A stretch of DNA of 64,000 nucleotides from Corallococcus sp. EGB. Its GTDB lineage: Bacteria > Myxococcota > Myxococcia > Myxococcales > Myxococcaceae. Positions 1 through 9,181 of this stretch are shown here, piece after piece; positions within the stretch are counted from its first letter, which is position 1; each line of letters starts with the position of its first letter. The notes under the pieces were generated by a model, which worked only from the letters and a program-made list of their open reading frames with translations, had not been told where the DNA came from and did no database searches. Location: assembly GCF_019968905.1 (NCBI RefSeq), contig NZ_CP079946.1, positions 8,095,356 through 8,159,355 of the forward strand, read 5' to 3'. The translations under genes and the position numbers were made by a program.

Positions 1-607
1 CGGGAACGCCGGAGTGCGTTCACGGGCTGCAACAATCATTTGCGGCTTCCGGAATTCCTTTGTGGTTAGACGAAACTTATTACTCCGACCGGTTGTGTGA
101 AGCTGGCGCAAGACACCCTGGGGCTGTCCACCTGAGTCGCTTGGGCGGCGTCAGGACTGGGGGGGATGAATGACAAGGAAAAGACAGGCGAACGCCATGC
201 GGATACCCGCCGCGGGCACCCCGGCGCTGTCCGGTGAACCCCTCCGCTCCGAGCATCGTCTGCGTATGGAGCAGGTGACCCATCCGCTGGCTGTCCAAAG
301 CGATACATCCGGGACGGCGTGCTCCTCACTCGCCGTGCGAGTGATTGACGAGACGCCCTGCCGGGACACCCTCTCTCCGTATGGGTTTCCAGGCGGAGCG
401 ACCGACGGCTTGAGCCACGTGCCCGCACATGCCGTGGATTGGCGGGGCACGGAGCCTGTCGGCCTCTTCGTTTCGAGGCGCTGTTCGCATTGTCGCGCAC
501 GCCCGCGCAGAACGTCTTGGGAGAGATGATTTCCTGGGCCTCCAGCTGGGGCTTCCGCTCCATGGGGGCTGCGACGCGGCCGTGTACGCCGCGCCGGTCA
601 CGACGAA
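1..607. other. No supported gene
   Basis: Open frames occur on both strands, but they overlap one another, carry Arg/Pro/Ser-rich shadow-type sequence and show no ribosome binding site or recognisable domain. The stretch lies downstream of the convergent end of the nucleotide-sugar dehydratase gene. I see nothing in it that I would annotate; it may be the edge of a gene outside the window. Confidence 0.5.
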
Positions 608-651
608 AAGCCCCGGCCTCCCGCCGGAGAGGGCGCGGGAGACCGGGGCTT
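608..651 (-). terminator. Hairpin terminator of the CapD-like gene
   Basis: A 9-bp GC-rich stem (608-616 with 643-651) is extended by an inner 7-bp stem (618-624 with 635-641). On the minus strand it is followed by a short run of T. It sits 27 bases past the stop codon of the minus-strand dehydratase gene, where an intrinsic terminator is expected. Confidence 0.7.
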
Positions 652-678
652 CTCGTAGACGGCCGGGGCCGCGTGGGG

Positions 679-2661
679 TCAAGCGCTGACGTTCTGCTCG
701 CCGGTGGATGCCTTCGCGGGGGGGAAGACGGACAGCACCTTGGCCACCGTCCCAGGCATCCTCGAAGGGGTATACGTGGGGATGAGGTCCTGGAGGGCGC
801 GCTTCACGTCGAGGGCGTCACCGGCCTTGGCCGCGCGGTCCAGGCGCCGCAGCTGGAGCTGGAAGTCCGCGGGCGGCGCGGGGCTTTTCGCCACCTTGAT
901 GCGGTTGCGCACCTGCTGCGTGAGCGCCTCCTCCTCGGACAGGAGGGTCTCCTCCAGCTTCTCCCCCGGACGCAGCCCCGTGTAGATGATGGGGATGTCC
1001 TTGTCCGGCACCAGGCCCGTCATGGTGATCATGTTGGCGGCCAGCTCCGCGATGCGGACCGGCGCCCCCATGTCCAGGATGCACAGCTCGCCGTAGCCGC
1101 CCAGGCCGGCCAGCACCACCAGGCCCACCGCCTCCGGGATGATCATGAAGTAGCGGGTGCAATCCGGGTGGGTGACGGTGACGGGGCCCCCCGCTTGGAT
1201 CTGCTGCTTGAAGAGGGGCACCACGCTGCCCGCGGACCCCAGCACGTTGCCGAAGCGCACGGCGCAGAACGAGGTGCGCGACGTCTTGGCGATGTCCCGG
1301 ATGACCATCTCCGCCAGCCGCTTGGAGGCCCCCATCACCGACGAGGGCCTCACCGCCTTGTCGGTGGAGATGAGGATGAAGCGCTCCGCTCCGCAGGCGT
1401 CCGCCATGCGCGCCACGTTCTGCGTGCCGAAGACGTTGTTCTTGATGGCCTCCTCCGGCGATTCCTCCATCAGCGGCACGTGCTTGTGCGCGGCCGCGTG
1501 GAAGACGTACTGCGGGGAGAACTCCTGGCCAATGCGCATCATCCGGTCCAGGTCGCGGATGTCCGCCACCACCGAGTGCACCGGCACGTGCGGGTGCCGC
1601 GACTGCAACTGGCGCACCAGCAGGTAGAGCTCGTTCTCGTTGATGTCCACCACCACCAGCGACGCGGGAGAATGCCCCGCGACCTGCCGGACGATTTCAC
1701 TGCCGATGGAGCCCGCGCCGCCGGTGACGAGGATGCGGCGGCCCGACACCAGCCGGTGCACCTCCTCGTGGTCGAACGAGATGGCGTCCCGCGGCAGCAG
1801 GTGCTCCGGGGCCAGGTCGTGCAGCATGGCGGCGGTGATCTTCTCGTCCAGGAAGGCGAACGAGGCCGGGATGATCTTGAAGCTGACGCTCTGGTGCCGG
1901 CACAGGCTCAACAGGTGGCGGGTGCGGTCCGGGGACAGCCGCGGGATGGCGATGAGCACCTGCGTCACCCGGTGCTTCTTCATCAGCTCCGGCAGCGCGT
2001 CCAGCACGCCGAGCACCGGCTTGCCGTTGAGGAAGGTGCCCTGCTTGCCGGGGTCGTCATCCACCAGTCCGATGACGTGCCACGGGCTCTCGCGGTCGCG
2101 CAGGAGGTCGCGCAGGAGCAGGTCCCCCGCGCTGCCCGCCCCCACGATGAGCGTGCGCTGGGTACCCCGCGCCCGCGCGCGCCGCCGGTCCAGGTACCAT
2201 TGCCGCGCCATGCGCGGGGCGAAGCGGTGAAAGCCCAGGAGCGTGGTGGTGATGAAGAACTCCAGCGCGACCACCTGCGCGGGCAGCGTGTCCATGAAGA
2301 AGATGGAGCGCACGAATTCGAACACGATGGTGCCCGCGAGAGCAGCCAGCTCCAACCGGACCGCCTCATGGATGCCGGAGCGATGGAAGGACCAGCGGTG
2401 CAGCCCCATCCCGACGAGCGTCACCAGGCGCACGGCGACCAGCATCGCCACGGCCCGCGGCAGGATGTCCTTGCAGGAGATGGGCAGCCCGTCCCCGTAG
2501 TGCAGCATCGTGGCGACGAGCAGCGAACCGGCGATGAGGACCGAGTCCACGCCAAGCATCCGCGGCAGGCCGAGACGAGGCGCCCTTCGAGGGGCATGCT
2601 CCGGAGCCTGTCGCTCCCCCACATCCAGGCTCGTCGCATCCAGATTCTGACTGTCTTTCAT
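679..2661 (-). CDS. Polysaccharide biosynthesis nucleoside-diphosphate-sugar dehydratase (FlaA1/CapD/WbpM type)
   Basis: About 660 residues. Predicted membrane helices lie between residues 35 and 145. A first Rossmann-like domain has GAGSAG near residue 174, and a second starts with TGGAGSIG at 313-320 and holds the extended-SDR catalytic region (HAAAHKHVPLME and STDKAV). Family members of this size are inner-membrane UDP-HexNAc 4,6-dehydratases that make precursors for O-antigen, capsule or glycoprotein sugars. The start was chosen at the ATG at 2661 because the open frame upstream of it is compositionally unlike protein. The gene is divergent from the phosphatase gene, with 291 bases between them in which I see no gene. 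The dehydratase family is firm; the exact sugar substrate is not known. Confidence 0.93.
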   Translation of the reverse strand: MKDSQNLDATSLDVGERQAPEHAPRRAPRLGLPRMLGVDSVLIAGSLLVATMLHYGDGLPISCKDILPRAVAMLVAVRLVTLVGMGLHRWSFHRSGIHEAVRLELAALAGTIVFEFVRSIFFMDTLPAQVVALEFFITTTLLGFHRFAPRMARQWYLDRRRARARGTQRTLIVGAGSAGDLLLRDLLRDRESPWHVIGLVDDDPGKQGTFLNGKPVLGVLDALPELMKKHRVTQVLIAIPRLSPDRTRHLLSLCRHQSVSFKIIPASFAFLDEKITAAMLHDLAPEHLLPRDAISFDHEEVHRLVSGRRILVTGGAGSIGSEIVRQVAGHSPASLVVVDINENELYLLVRQLQSRHPHVPVHSVVADIRDLDRMMRIGQEFSPQYVFHAAAHKHVPLMEESPEEAIKNNVFGTQNVARMADACGAERFILISTDKAVRPSSVMGASKRLAEMVIRDIAKTSRTSFCAVRFGNVLGSAGSVVPLFKQQIQAGGPVTVTHPDCTRYFMIIPEAVGLVVLAGLGGYGELCILDMGAPVRIAELAANMITMTGLVPDKDIPIIYTGLRPGEKLEETLLSEEEALTQQVRNRIKVAKSPAPPADFQLQLRRLDRAAKAGDALDVKRALQDLIPTYTPSRMPGTVAKVLSVFPPAKASTGEQNVSA

Positions 2662-2952
2662 TGATGTCTCCCCCCTTCCGGCCCGGCGTCCACGGGAAGG
2701 CGTCCATCCTCCTGGTCGCGCAAACAGGAAGACACGCCCAAGCTCGGAATTGCGGAAGAAGGTGGACGCACGCCCGGTGGCGCCACAGCCGTCCGTAAGT
2801 GCCGTCAGACCCTCCTCCCAGGCGCTTGCCTGCCATCGAGCAGGCGTCCTGCCCCCAGGGGTGAAAACACATGCATCGTCGCGCGCTCCAGGCACCGGGC
2901 TGACACTTTCGCGAGCCTTGCTCCCCCGGGGCATGCCCGCCACGCTGGGGCC

Positions 2953-3582
2953 ATGACGACCGAATTCATCCTGCTCCGGCATGGGGAGACGGAGTGGAAC
3001 GCCTCGGGGCGCCTCCAGGGGCACCTGAACAGCACGCTGAGCCGCGAGGGGCTCCGGCAGGCGGACGCGCTCGCGGCGCGGCTCGCCACCCACCCCTTCC
3101 ACGCCCTCTACAGCAGCGACCTGGACCGCGCGGTGCAGACGGCCTCCCGCATCGCGGCGAGGACGGGCCATGACCTCCAGCGGGACGCGCGCCTGCGGGA
3201 GCGGGGGCTGGGCGTGCTCGAGGGGCTGACGCGCGCGGAGGCCGGCGAGCGCCACCCGGACGTCTTCGCCGCGTACACCCAGGGCCACGCCGACTACGTG
3301 GTGCCTGAGGGCGAGAGCGCGTCGCAGCGCCTGCGGCTGGCGCTGCACTGTCTGGAGGAGCTGGGCGCGCGCCACCCCAAGGCCCGCGTCGTGGTGGTCA
3401 CCCATGGCGGCGTCCTCAGCGCCCTCTTGCGCCACTGCCTGGGCATCCCCGCCACCGCGCCGCGCACCTTCTCCGTCCTCAACGCGGGTTGGAACCAGTT
3501 CGACCTCCACGAGGGGGCCCTGCGGATGGTGACCTGGGGGGACGTCAGCCACCTGCGCGCGCTCAGCCTGGACGACACCTGA
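2953..3582 (+). CDS. Histidine phosphatase family protein (phosphoglycerate mutase-like)
   Basis: 209 residues, the usual length for a single-domain cytoplasmic histidine phosphatase. The RHGE signature that forms the phospho-histidine is at residues 9-12. The second catalytic region, VVVVTHGGVLSAL, lies in the C-terminal third, and YSSDLDRAVQTA follows in the middle, as in the GpmB/CobC branch. Family members remove phosphate from small metabolites (sugar phosphates, alpha-ribazole phosphate, phosphoserine). The neighbours do not point to one substrate, so the specificity is open. A GC-rich palindrome follows the stop codon. Confidence 0.93.
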   Translation: MTTEFILLRHGETEWNASGRLQGHLNSTLSREGLRQADALAARLATHPFHALYSSDLDRAVQTASRIAARTGHDLQRDARLRERGLGVLEGLTRAEAGERHPDVFAAYTQGHADYVVPEGESASQRLRLALHCLEELGARHPKARVVVVTHGGVLSALLRHCLGIPATAPRTFSVLNAGWNQFDLHEGALRMVTWGDVSHLRALSLDDT

Positions 3583-3586
3583 ACCC

Positions 3587-3604
3587 GGCCCCGGCGCCGG
3601 GGCC
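3587..3604. repeat. Perfect 18-bp GC palindrome after the phosphatase gene
   Basis: The sequence GGCCCCGGCGCCGGGGCC starts five bases past the phosphatase stop codon. It could fold into a strong hairpin and help end transcription, but no T run follows, so a classical intrinsic terminator is not shown. Confidence 0.4.
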
Positions 3605-3660
3605 ATCACCTGGCCCGTGTTTCAGCGACCGCAGGTGCGCGGAGTGCTACACCCGGGGTC

Positions 3661-4980
3661 ATGGCCCGGCCCGTCCCCAGAGCTTTCCGCTGTCCGCACT
3701 GCAACGCGCCCCTCCCCGTCCAGGCCGGGCAGACGCACGGCGTCTGCGGCTACTGCGGCGGCGAGTTCGACATGGAGGGCTCGACTCCAGGGCATCCCCT
3801 CCCGCGCCCGGTGCCGGCCTCCCCGGCGGGGCTGCAGGCCACGATGATCGTGGTGGGGGTCGCGGCGCTCGTCGTGCTGGGCATGTCGGGCGCGGCGGTC
3901 GCCTTCCTCACCGGCGCCCCCGCGGAGCGCCCCCCGCGGCCCCAGCCTCCTCCGCCCCCTGTCGTCACCCGCCCCGTTCCGCCGCCCGTCATCCCGCATC
4001 CGCCCGAGCCCGCGCCCGCGCCGGAGCGCCTCCAGTGGGCGGACCGCGCGCCCACGTTCGTGGACGTCAACGGGGATGGGACGGAGGACCTCATCGGCCA
4101 TGTGAGCCGCCACGAAGGAGGCCCCAGCTTCAGCCACGTCATCGCGGCGTTCGACGGCCGGACGTTCCAGAAGCTCTGGGAGTCGCTGCCGTCGGAAGGG
4201 CCGGACGCCTCCAGGGTCACGAAGGTCATTGCCCAGAATGGCCGGCTGGTGATGAGCGAGCAGCGCGCGGTGGACCTGCTGGAGCTGGAGACCGGCAAGC
4301 GGCTGGGGCGCGCGCCGCTGTCGGACTCGCCGCGCCGGCTGTGCATTCCTCCGGGGGACACGACGTCCGTCTGGGTGGAGGTGGTGGACCACCAACACCT
4401 GATCTTCGACACGCGCACGGCCACCACGAAGCCCGCGCCCCGCGCGCCCAAAGGCTGCGCCACGCCGCCCTTGAGTCCCCAGACGTGCAACATGAGCCGG
4501 CCGCCGGAGCACCCCACCACCTGCGAGCGCTCCAGCTATCCGCCCTCCGACATCCGCGGCTTCTCCACGAAGTACCTCTACCGCTCCAACGGCTACACCC
4601 TGTCGCTGGGCACGCGGTGGCCGGGAACGCAGGTGCCCCTGGTGGCGCTGTACGCGCCGGGCAACCGCAAGCCGCTGTGGCACGGCGTCGTGGCGGAGCG
4701 GGACGCGCTCGAGCTGCGCGACAGGGCGCCCGAGGTGGGGGAAATCACCCAGGACGCCGTCTACGTCGTCTATGAACTGGAGAAGGGCGGCCCGCGGCTC
4801 ATCCGGCGCGACCTGCGCACCGGCGCTGTCGCCTGGGACGTGGCCCTGCCCGGGTCCGGTCCCTTCTCCGAGCTGACGGCCCTCTGGGTCCGGGAGGGCC
4901 GGGTGTACGTGCCGCAATGGGGCAGGCTCGACGTGCTGGACGCCGCGACGGGGCAGCGCATCGGCGCCGTGGGTCAGTAG
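3661..4980 (+). CDS. Membrane-anchored zinc-ribbon protein with beta-propeller-like domain
   Basis: 439 residues. A four-cysteine zinc ribbon (CPHC at 11-14, CGYC at 29-32) is followed by one transmembrane helix near residues 60-85 and a long Pro-rich linker. A C-terminal domain then has FG-GAP-like (FVDVNGDGTEDLIGHV) and PQQ-like repeats ending in LDVLDAATGQRIG. The expected topology is a cytoplasmic zinc ribbon with a propeller outside the membrane. No enzyme motif is visible. The stop codon overlaps that of the convergent TonB-like gene (positions 4974-4980). The function is unknown; the propeller suggests a binding or sensing role. Confidence 0.85.
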   Translation: MARPVPRAFRCPHCNAPLPVQAGQTHGVCGYCGGEFDMEGSTPGHPLPRPVPASPAGLQATMIVVGVAALVVLGMSGAAVAFLTGAPAERPPRPQPPPPPVVTRPVPPPVIPHPPEPAPAPERLQWADRAPTFVDVNGDGTEDLIGHVSRHEGGPSFSHVIAAFDGRTFQKLWESLPSEGPDASRVTKVIAQNGRLVMSEQRAVDLLELETGKRLGRAPLSDSPRRLCIPPGDTTSVWVEVVDHQHLIFDTRTATTKPAPRAPKGCATPPLSPQTCNMSRPPEHPTTCERSSYPPSDIRGFSTKYLYRSNGYTLSLGTRWPGTQVPLVALYAPGNRKPLWHGVVAERDALELRDRAPEVGEITQDAVYVVYELEKGGPRLIRRDLRTGAVAWDVALPGSGPFSELTALWVREGRVYVPQWGRLDVLDAATGQRIGAVGQ

Positions 4981-6041
4981 ATGGAGATGAGGTGGACCCG
5001 CACGCGGGGGTTGCCGAGGTACTCCTCCAACCGCCAGCGGGTCCGCATGCCGTCCTCTCGGATGCCCATGCCTCCGTCCGGGGGAGCCTCCGCGCTCGCG
5101 AGCGCATCCCGCAGGTGGGCCACCGCCCAGTCGTCGAACTTCGGGTCTCCGGAGCCCTCCAGCACCTGGAGGTCGATGAGGCTGCCGTCGCGCGCCTGCC
5201 GCACCTCCACGATGGCGACGAGCGCGAGCACGGGGGCCGTGACGTCCATCATGTAGACGTCCGCCGCACGTCCGGCCTCCACGGCCGCGCGCATCCGGTC
5301 GGACGTTTCCCGGCGGACGTCGCGCGCCTGGGGAGCGAAGGGCGTGCCCGTCTTGCCGAACCGCTCGATGGCCTCCAGCTGTTCGCGCTTCAGTCGCCTC
5401 ACGAGCACGTCGGTGTTGGGAGAGGGCGGGTTCACCAGCCGGTTGGCGAAGCCCTGGCGCAGCTTCGCGAAGTAGGGAGGCGTCGCGCCCGTGGCCCGCG
5501 CGGACGCGGTCGCGTCCCTGGCCCAGCCATCCACGCGCTGACGTGCCTCCTCCCCCTGACGGGCCAGGAGCTCCTTGGGGTCGGGCTCCGAGCCCGGGAC
5601 GTTGCGGATCGTCCGCCCCGTCGACGGAGGACCCTTCAGGAGCCCACCGCCGAGCAGCCCCGGAGGGTCGAGCTTGAGCGAAGGCGCTGAAGCGACAGGA
5701 GCGTCCTGAACCTTGGGGGCATCCGCGACAGGCCCGGGAGCCTCGTCCTTCTCCTGCTCGCGCGCCGCCACGGGCGCTGGCGCCTCATCCTTCTTCCGAG
5801 CGCTCGTGGCGCGGTCATGCGGCTCCGGCCGATGCACGGGCGGGCGCGGTGCGGGCGGTTCCTCCTTGGACGCAGGAGGCGCGGGGCGTGCGTCCCGGGT
5901 GACAATCTCCATCTCGATGGCCTGGGGCGGCTCCCGGTGCCGGACGCGGTCGGACGGGCTCCGGGACAGCGCGACGAGCAGTGCCACGTGCAGGAGCCCG
6001 GACACCCCGAGCAGGAGAAGGAGCTGTGAGCGGCGGGACAC
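4974..6041 (-). CDS. TonB-family C-terminal domain protein
   Basis: 355 residues with a GTG start. An N-terminal hydrophobic anchor (residues 6-24) is followed by a long Pro/Glu/Lys-rich stretch (about 35-150) typical of periplasm-spanning TonB proteins. A C-terminal domain around residues 240-355 contains VEVRQARDGSLIDLQVLEGSGDPKFDDWAVAHLRDAL, in pieces matching the TonB_C pattern. TonB proteins carry proton-motive energy to outer-membrane receptors. No ExbB/ExbD or receptor gene is adjacent, and myxobacteria use many TonB-like proteins in other roles, so an energy-transducing role is only an inference. The gene converges on the zinc-ribbon gene with overlapping stops. Confidence 0.8.
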   Translation of the reverse strand: MSRRSQLLLLLGVSGLLHVALLVALSRSPSDRVRHREPPQAIEMEIVTRDARPAPPASKEEPPAPRPPVHRPEPHDRATSARKKDEAPAPVAAREQEKDEAPGPVADAPKVQDAPVASAPSLKLDPPGLLGGGLLKGPPSTGRTIRNVPGSEPDPKELLARQGEEARQRVDGWARDATASARATGATPPYFAKLRQGFANRLVNPPSPNTDVLVRRLKREQLEAIERFGKTGTPFAPQARDVRRETSDRMRAAVEAGRAADVYMMDVTAPVLALVAIVEVRQARDGSLIDLQVLEGSGDPKFDDWAVAHLRDALASAEAPPDGGMGIREDGMRTRWRLEEYLGNPRVRVHLISIY

Positions 6042-6230
6042 GAAGGTCAGCTTGCTCCGTCCGGCCGTGCGAGAGAAGGGGCGCGGAGCGTGGGTGTGGG
6101 ACCTCCACGCTCCCCTGCCCCTCCTCCTCGCCCGCTACGGCGCCGCCGGTGTCCTGGTCTCCAGCGGCGGCAGGAGCAACTCCCGCGCCGTCCGGAAGCA
6201 AGCCGCGTCCGGACGGCGTGGGTCACGGCA

Positions 6231-6650
6231 TCACTGCACCCAGTGGACCTTGCCCAGGCCGGCGGGGATCAGGTCGCAGACGTAGAAGATGTCGTCGTAC
6301 GGGTAGTCGTCATACACGCCACGCGCGGGGATGCAGCGCGCCTGGCTGGGATTGGGCGCGTTGAACTCCGCGGCCAGCTGCTGGCAGTAGGTGTCGGCCG
6401 GGCCACCGCACTCCTCGGTGCACTGGTCCGCGCTGATCCACCGCGGGTTGTAGAGCGGGTACGAGTCCGCCTCCGTCCAGCACAGGCCCGTGGCGCACTG
6501 GGTATCCGCCGAACAGCCCTGGCCCACGGCGTTCAGGCCCTGCTCCTGCTGCGTGGGGGCGGGGGGCTGCTGCTCGGGGGCCACGGCGCCGCCACAGGCG
6601 AGCATCGCGAACGAGAAGAGGGACACGGGGACGGCGAAGCGCTTCCGCAT
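6231..6650 (-). CDS. Small Cys-rich lipoprotein
   Basis: 139 residues. A lipoprotein signal peptide ends in the lipobox MLAC (Cys19), followed by a Pro/Gln linker and a cysteine-rich segment (CSADTQCATGLCW and later CTEECGGPADTYCQQ) like the short disulfide repeats common in secreted myxobacterial proteins. An AAAGG Shine-Dalgarno lies 7 bases before the ATG. It is probably a lipid-anchored surface protein of unknown role. The next gene, in the same orientation, also encodes a Cys-rich lipoprotein, and the two may be related in function. Confidence 0.8.
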   Translation of the reverse strand: MRKRFAVPVSLFSFAMLACGGAVAPEQQPPAPTQQEQGLNAVGQGCSADTQCATGLCWTEADSYPLYNPRWISADQCTEECGGPADTYCQQLAAEFNAPNPSQARCIPARGVYDDYPYDDIFYVCDLIPAGLGKVHWVQ

Positions 6651-6748
6651 GGGAGAACCTTTCCAGGAGAAGGGGGAGTCCGGAGAGAACCACTTCGGCC
6701 CGGATGGGCCAAGTCACATTCTCGCGGCCATGGACCCGTAAGCCATGC

Positions 6749-7153
6749 TCACGGCCCGTCGGGGGGCAGGGTGCAGATCCAGGTGTTGTCGAACTTGCAG
6801 TAGCAGCTGCCCGTGGGCAGTCCGCTCAGGCAGCACTCGCGATAGACGCCGGTGGAGGGACAGGAGGTGCCCTCGATGAACGTGCACGTGTTGGCGCGAG
6901 TGCAGGTGAGGGGCGGCGGGTTCGAGGGGCAGTACTGATAGGCGCCGTCGCACTGCACATACTGGCCGTCGACGGAGGAGCACGAGCCTCCCGTGCACGA
7001 CAACGTGGTCCCCGACGCACAATCCGTCGAACAGGACGACAGGGCGCTGGTGGCCTGTCCCAGCGCCTCCGACACCTCACCGGGCTCCGTTCCACCACAA
7101 GCCGCCAGCGTCGCGATGACCAGCGCCGCGAACACACCGGATACAAGCTTCAT
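6749..7153 (-). CDS. Cys-rich lipoprotein
   Basis: About 134 residues. The signal peptide ends in the lipobox LAAC. The mature part is rich in Cys, Ser and Thr with about a dozen cysteines (for example SCSTDCASGTTLSCTGGSC). The start was placed at the ATG at 7153, which has GAAAGGA about 8 bases upstream; the alternative ATG at 7162 directly abuts that sequence. It is likely an outer-surface disulfide-stabilised protein. I do not recognise a family. It lies upstream of, and in line with, the lipoprotein gene at 6231-6650, so the two may be co-transcribed. Confidence 0.8.
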   Translation of the reverse strand: MKLVSGVFAALVIATLAACGGTEPGEVSEALGQATSALSSCSTDCASGTTLSCTGGSCSSVDGQYVQCDGAYQYCPSNPPPLTCTRANTCTFIEGTSCPSTGVYRECCLSGLPTGSCYCKFDNTWICTLPPDGP

Positions 7154-7288
7154 GGGCTTCATCCTTTCTTGCAGAGACGACCGGCTCCACAGCCTATCCA
7201 AGCAAGACGTGTTTAGATAGGGTTCAAGGCCAAGGCAGGGGCGTGGGCATGGAGTACGCTGGCGGCACTTCACGAAGAGGGACCGCCC

Positions 7289-7561
7289 ATGTGCCGGAGC
7301 ATCAAGACGCTGTTCAACTTCGCGCCGCCCGCATCCGACGCGGAGGTCCGCGCGGCGGCCCTGCAGTTCGTGCGGAAGCTGAGCGGCACCAGCGCCCCCT
7401 CCAAGGCGAACGAAGAGGTGTTCAACCGCGCCGTCGAGGACATCACCGAGGTCGCGCGCCGGCTGGTGGACTCGCTGGTGACCACCGCCCCGCCGCGCAA
7501 CCGCGACATGGAGGCCATGAAGGCGAAGCTGCGGTCCGCGAAGCGCTTCGCCCCACGCTGA
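7289..7561 (+). CDS. DUF2277 family protein
   Basis: 90 residues matching the compact DUF2277 family along its whole length. The conserved start MCRSIKTLFNFAPPA is followed by AALQFVRKLSG and a C-terminal Lys/Arg-rich end. Family members are small cytoplasmic proteins of unknown function found in actinobacteria and myxobacteria. A GAGGGA sequence precedes the ATG at a suitable distance. It stands alone, 54 bases before the PDZ-like gene on the same strand. Confidence 0.9.
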   Translation: MCRSIKTLFNFAPPASDAEVRAAALQFVRKLSGTSAPSKANEEVFNRAVEDITEVARRLVDSLVTTAPPRNRDMEAMKAKLRSAKRFAPR

Positions 7562-7614
7562 AGGGCACCGCGTTCGCCTAGGATGGGGGCCCCTCCGTCC
7601 CGGGAGCCTTCCGG

Positions 7615-9030
7615 ATGTTCCTCGCCTCGCTGCTGTCCGTGTTCGCCGGTGCCTGGATGTTCGCGGCGGCGCCGTTCACCGTCACGATGAAGTCCGCCGG
7701 CTACTCCGCCCGCTCGGATGGCAAGACGGTCACCGTCACCCAGGTGGCCCCCAAGAGCGTCGCCGCCGAGGCGGGCCTGAAGAAGGGCATGAAGGTGACG
7801 AGCATCTTCCTGCCCTACAGGGCCTTCACCCAGGTGGTGCCCCTGGCCCAGCTCGGCGCGACAGACCTGCAGGACGCCCTGACGCCCCAGCCCGCCGAAG
7901 TCCTCGGGCTCCTGGTGGAGACGGCGAAGGGCGCCGAGCAGGCCATCCTCAAGAGCCGGGAGCCCGTCCCCGACAACCCGTTCCCGGTCATCCCGCTCAC
8001 GCTGGCCCAGCAGCAACGCCTGACCCCAATGCAGTTAAGTCACTATCAAGTGCGGCTCATGCAGGCCGCCAGAGAGCAGCAGGAGGGGCCTCCGCTCAAG
8101 TTCGAGCAGGAAACCACCGCCTACGTGATGAAGGGGAAGCTCGCAGGGGTGGAGGGTGGCGGCGCCACGCCTCTCAAGCTCCATCCAAGCATTGCGCTGA
8201 AGACCGACTGCCGCTCTGGCATGGAGAAGCTGGAGCTGAGCAGCACCGCGAAGGACCTGAACCTCACGCTTCGGCCCGAGGATGCCCGCCACCCCGGGGC
8301 GCCCTTCGAGCTGGCCCCGGCGCTCTGGACGGTCCCGCAGGTCCTCGAGCAATGTGACGGCGCCACCAAGCCCCTCGAACACTCCCTGCACGTCAGGCTC
8401 ACCTGCAAGGGCAAGCCGCCGGTGGAGCAGGACGCCACCGTGAAGCTGGCCGTGCGCTGCGACGTGCCCGCCCCGGTGACCCGGTGGCTGATGTTCCTGG
8501 GGCAGCCGTGGGAGTTCATGGAGGGAGACAAGACTCCACTCGAGGTGGATGTGGCCACGCAGACGCTCATTCCTCGTCCCGCCGAAGTGGCCATCGTGGA
8601 GTTGGATGCCGACGGCAAGGTGACGCGGCACCTGTCTCCGGTCCCCATCGCGAAGAGCACCCACGACTCAAGCACGAAGGTCCAGGTCGCGCTGGACACG
8701 ACGGCGGCGCGCACCGTGAGGCTGGCGGTGGAGGTGCGCTACGCCGACGGGAGCACCCGGCTCACGGAGCCACAGACGCGGGAGATCGTCTCCCAGGCGC
8801 AGTTGGAGGCACGGCGCCGGGAGGTCATCGAGGCTCGCGCGAAGCTGGACGCCTTCGAGAAGCGCTTCGACGCGAAGTTCAACGACCCCTGCGACGACCT
8901 GCCCGCGACGATGAAGTGGCTGAAGGACCAGCCCGACCTCGAATTCGCCTCGGCCGCGGAGAACGGCCACTCCTTCTCCTACAAGGTGAAGGGCGCGCTC
9001 GCGCCCCTCGTCTTCACCTGTGACCGCTAG
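7615..9030 (+). CDS. Secreted PDZ-like domain protein
   Basis: 471 residues. An N-terminal hydrophobic segment (residues 1-22) looks like a signal peptide. It is followed by a PDZ-like pattern around residues 35-65 (VTQVAPKSVAAEAGLKKGMKV). The remaining 400 residues show no motif I recognise; they include a CDxxP-type region and a Glu/Arg-rich helix near residues 385-420. No protease catalytic motif is visible, so it is more likely a binding or scaffold protein than an HtrA-like protease. The next gene begins about 150 bases downstream. Confidence 0.8.
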   Translation: MFLASLLSVFAGAWMFAAAPFTVTMKSAGYSARSDGKTVTVTQVAPKSVAAEAGLKKGMKVTSIFLPYRAFTQVVPLAQLGATDLQDALTPQPAEVLGLLVETAKGAEQAILKSREPVPDNPFPVIPLTLAQQQRLTPMQLSHYQVRLMQAAREQQEGPPLKFEQETTAYVMKGKLAGVEGGGATPLKLHPSIALKTDCRSGMEKLELSSTAKDLNLTLRPEDARHPGAPFELAPALWTVPQVLEQCDGATKPLEHSLHVRLTCKGKPPVEQDATVKLAVRCDVPAPVTRWLMFLGQPWEFMEGDKTPLEVDVATQTLIPRPAEVAIVELDADGKVTRHLSPVPIAKSTHDSSTKVQVALDTTAARTVRLAVEVRYADGSTRLTEPQTREIVSQAQLEARRREVIEARAKLDAFEKRFDAKFNDPCDDLPATMKWLKDQPDLEFASAAENGHSFSYKVKGALAPLVFTCDR

Positions 9031-9181
9031 CGTCCACGGGGACGTTACAAGCGCCCGAGGCTCTCCGCCTTCTTCTCAAAGATTTCCAAAGCTGGCATGT
9101 TGTTCCACGCCAGCCTCCCGCCACCTCTTGCATGACGTCAGCGATCCCGATCCCCACGTCTCACGAGGCCCCAGGGGAGGA

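Noticed and set aside
439-2664. 741-codon open frame on the plus strand
   Set aside because: It is the complement of the CapD-like dehydratase gene. Its product is His/Arg/Val-rich with no domain, as expected of a shadow in GC-rich DNA.
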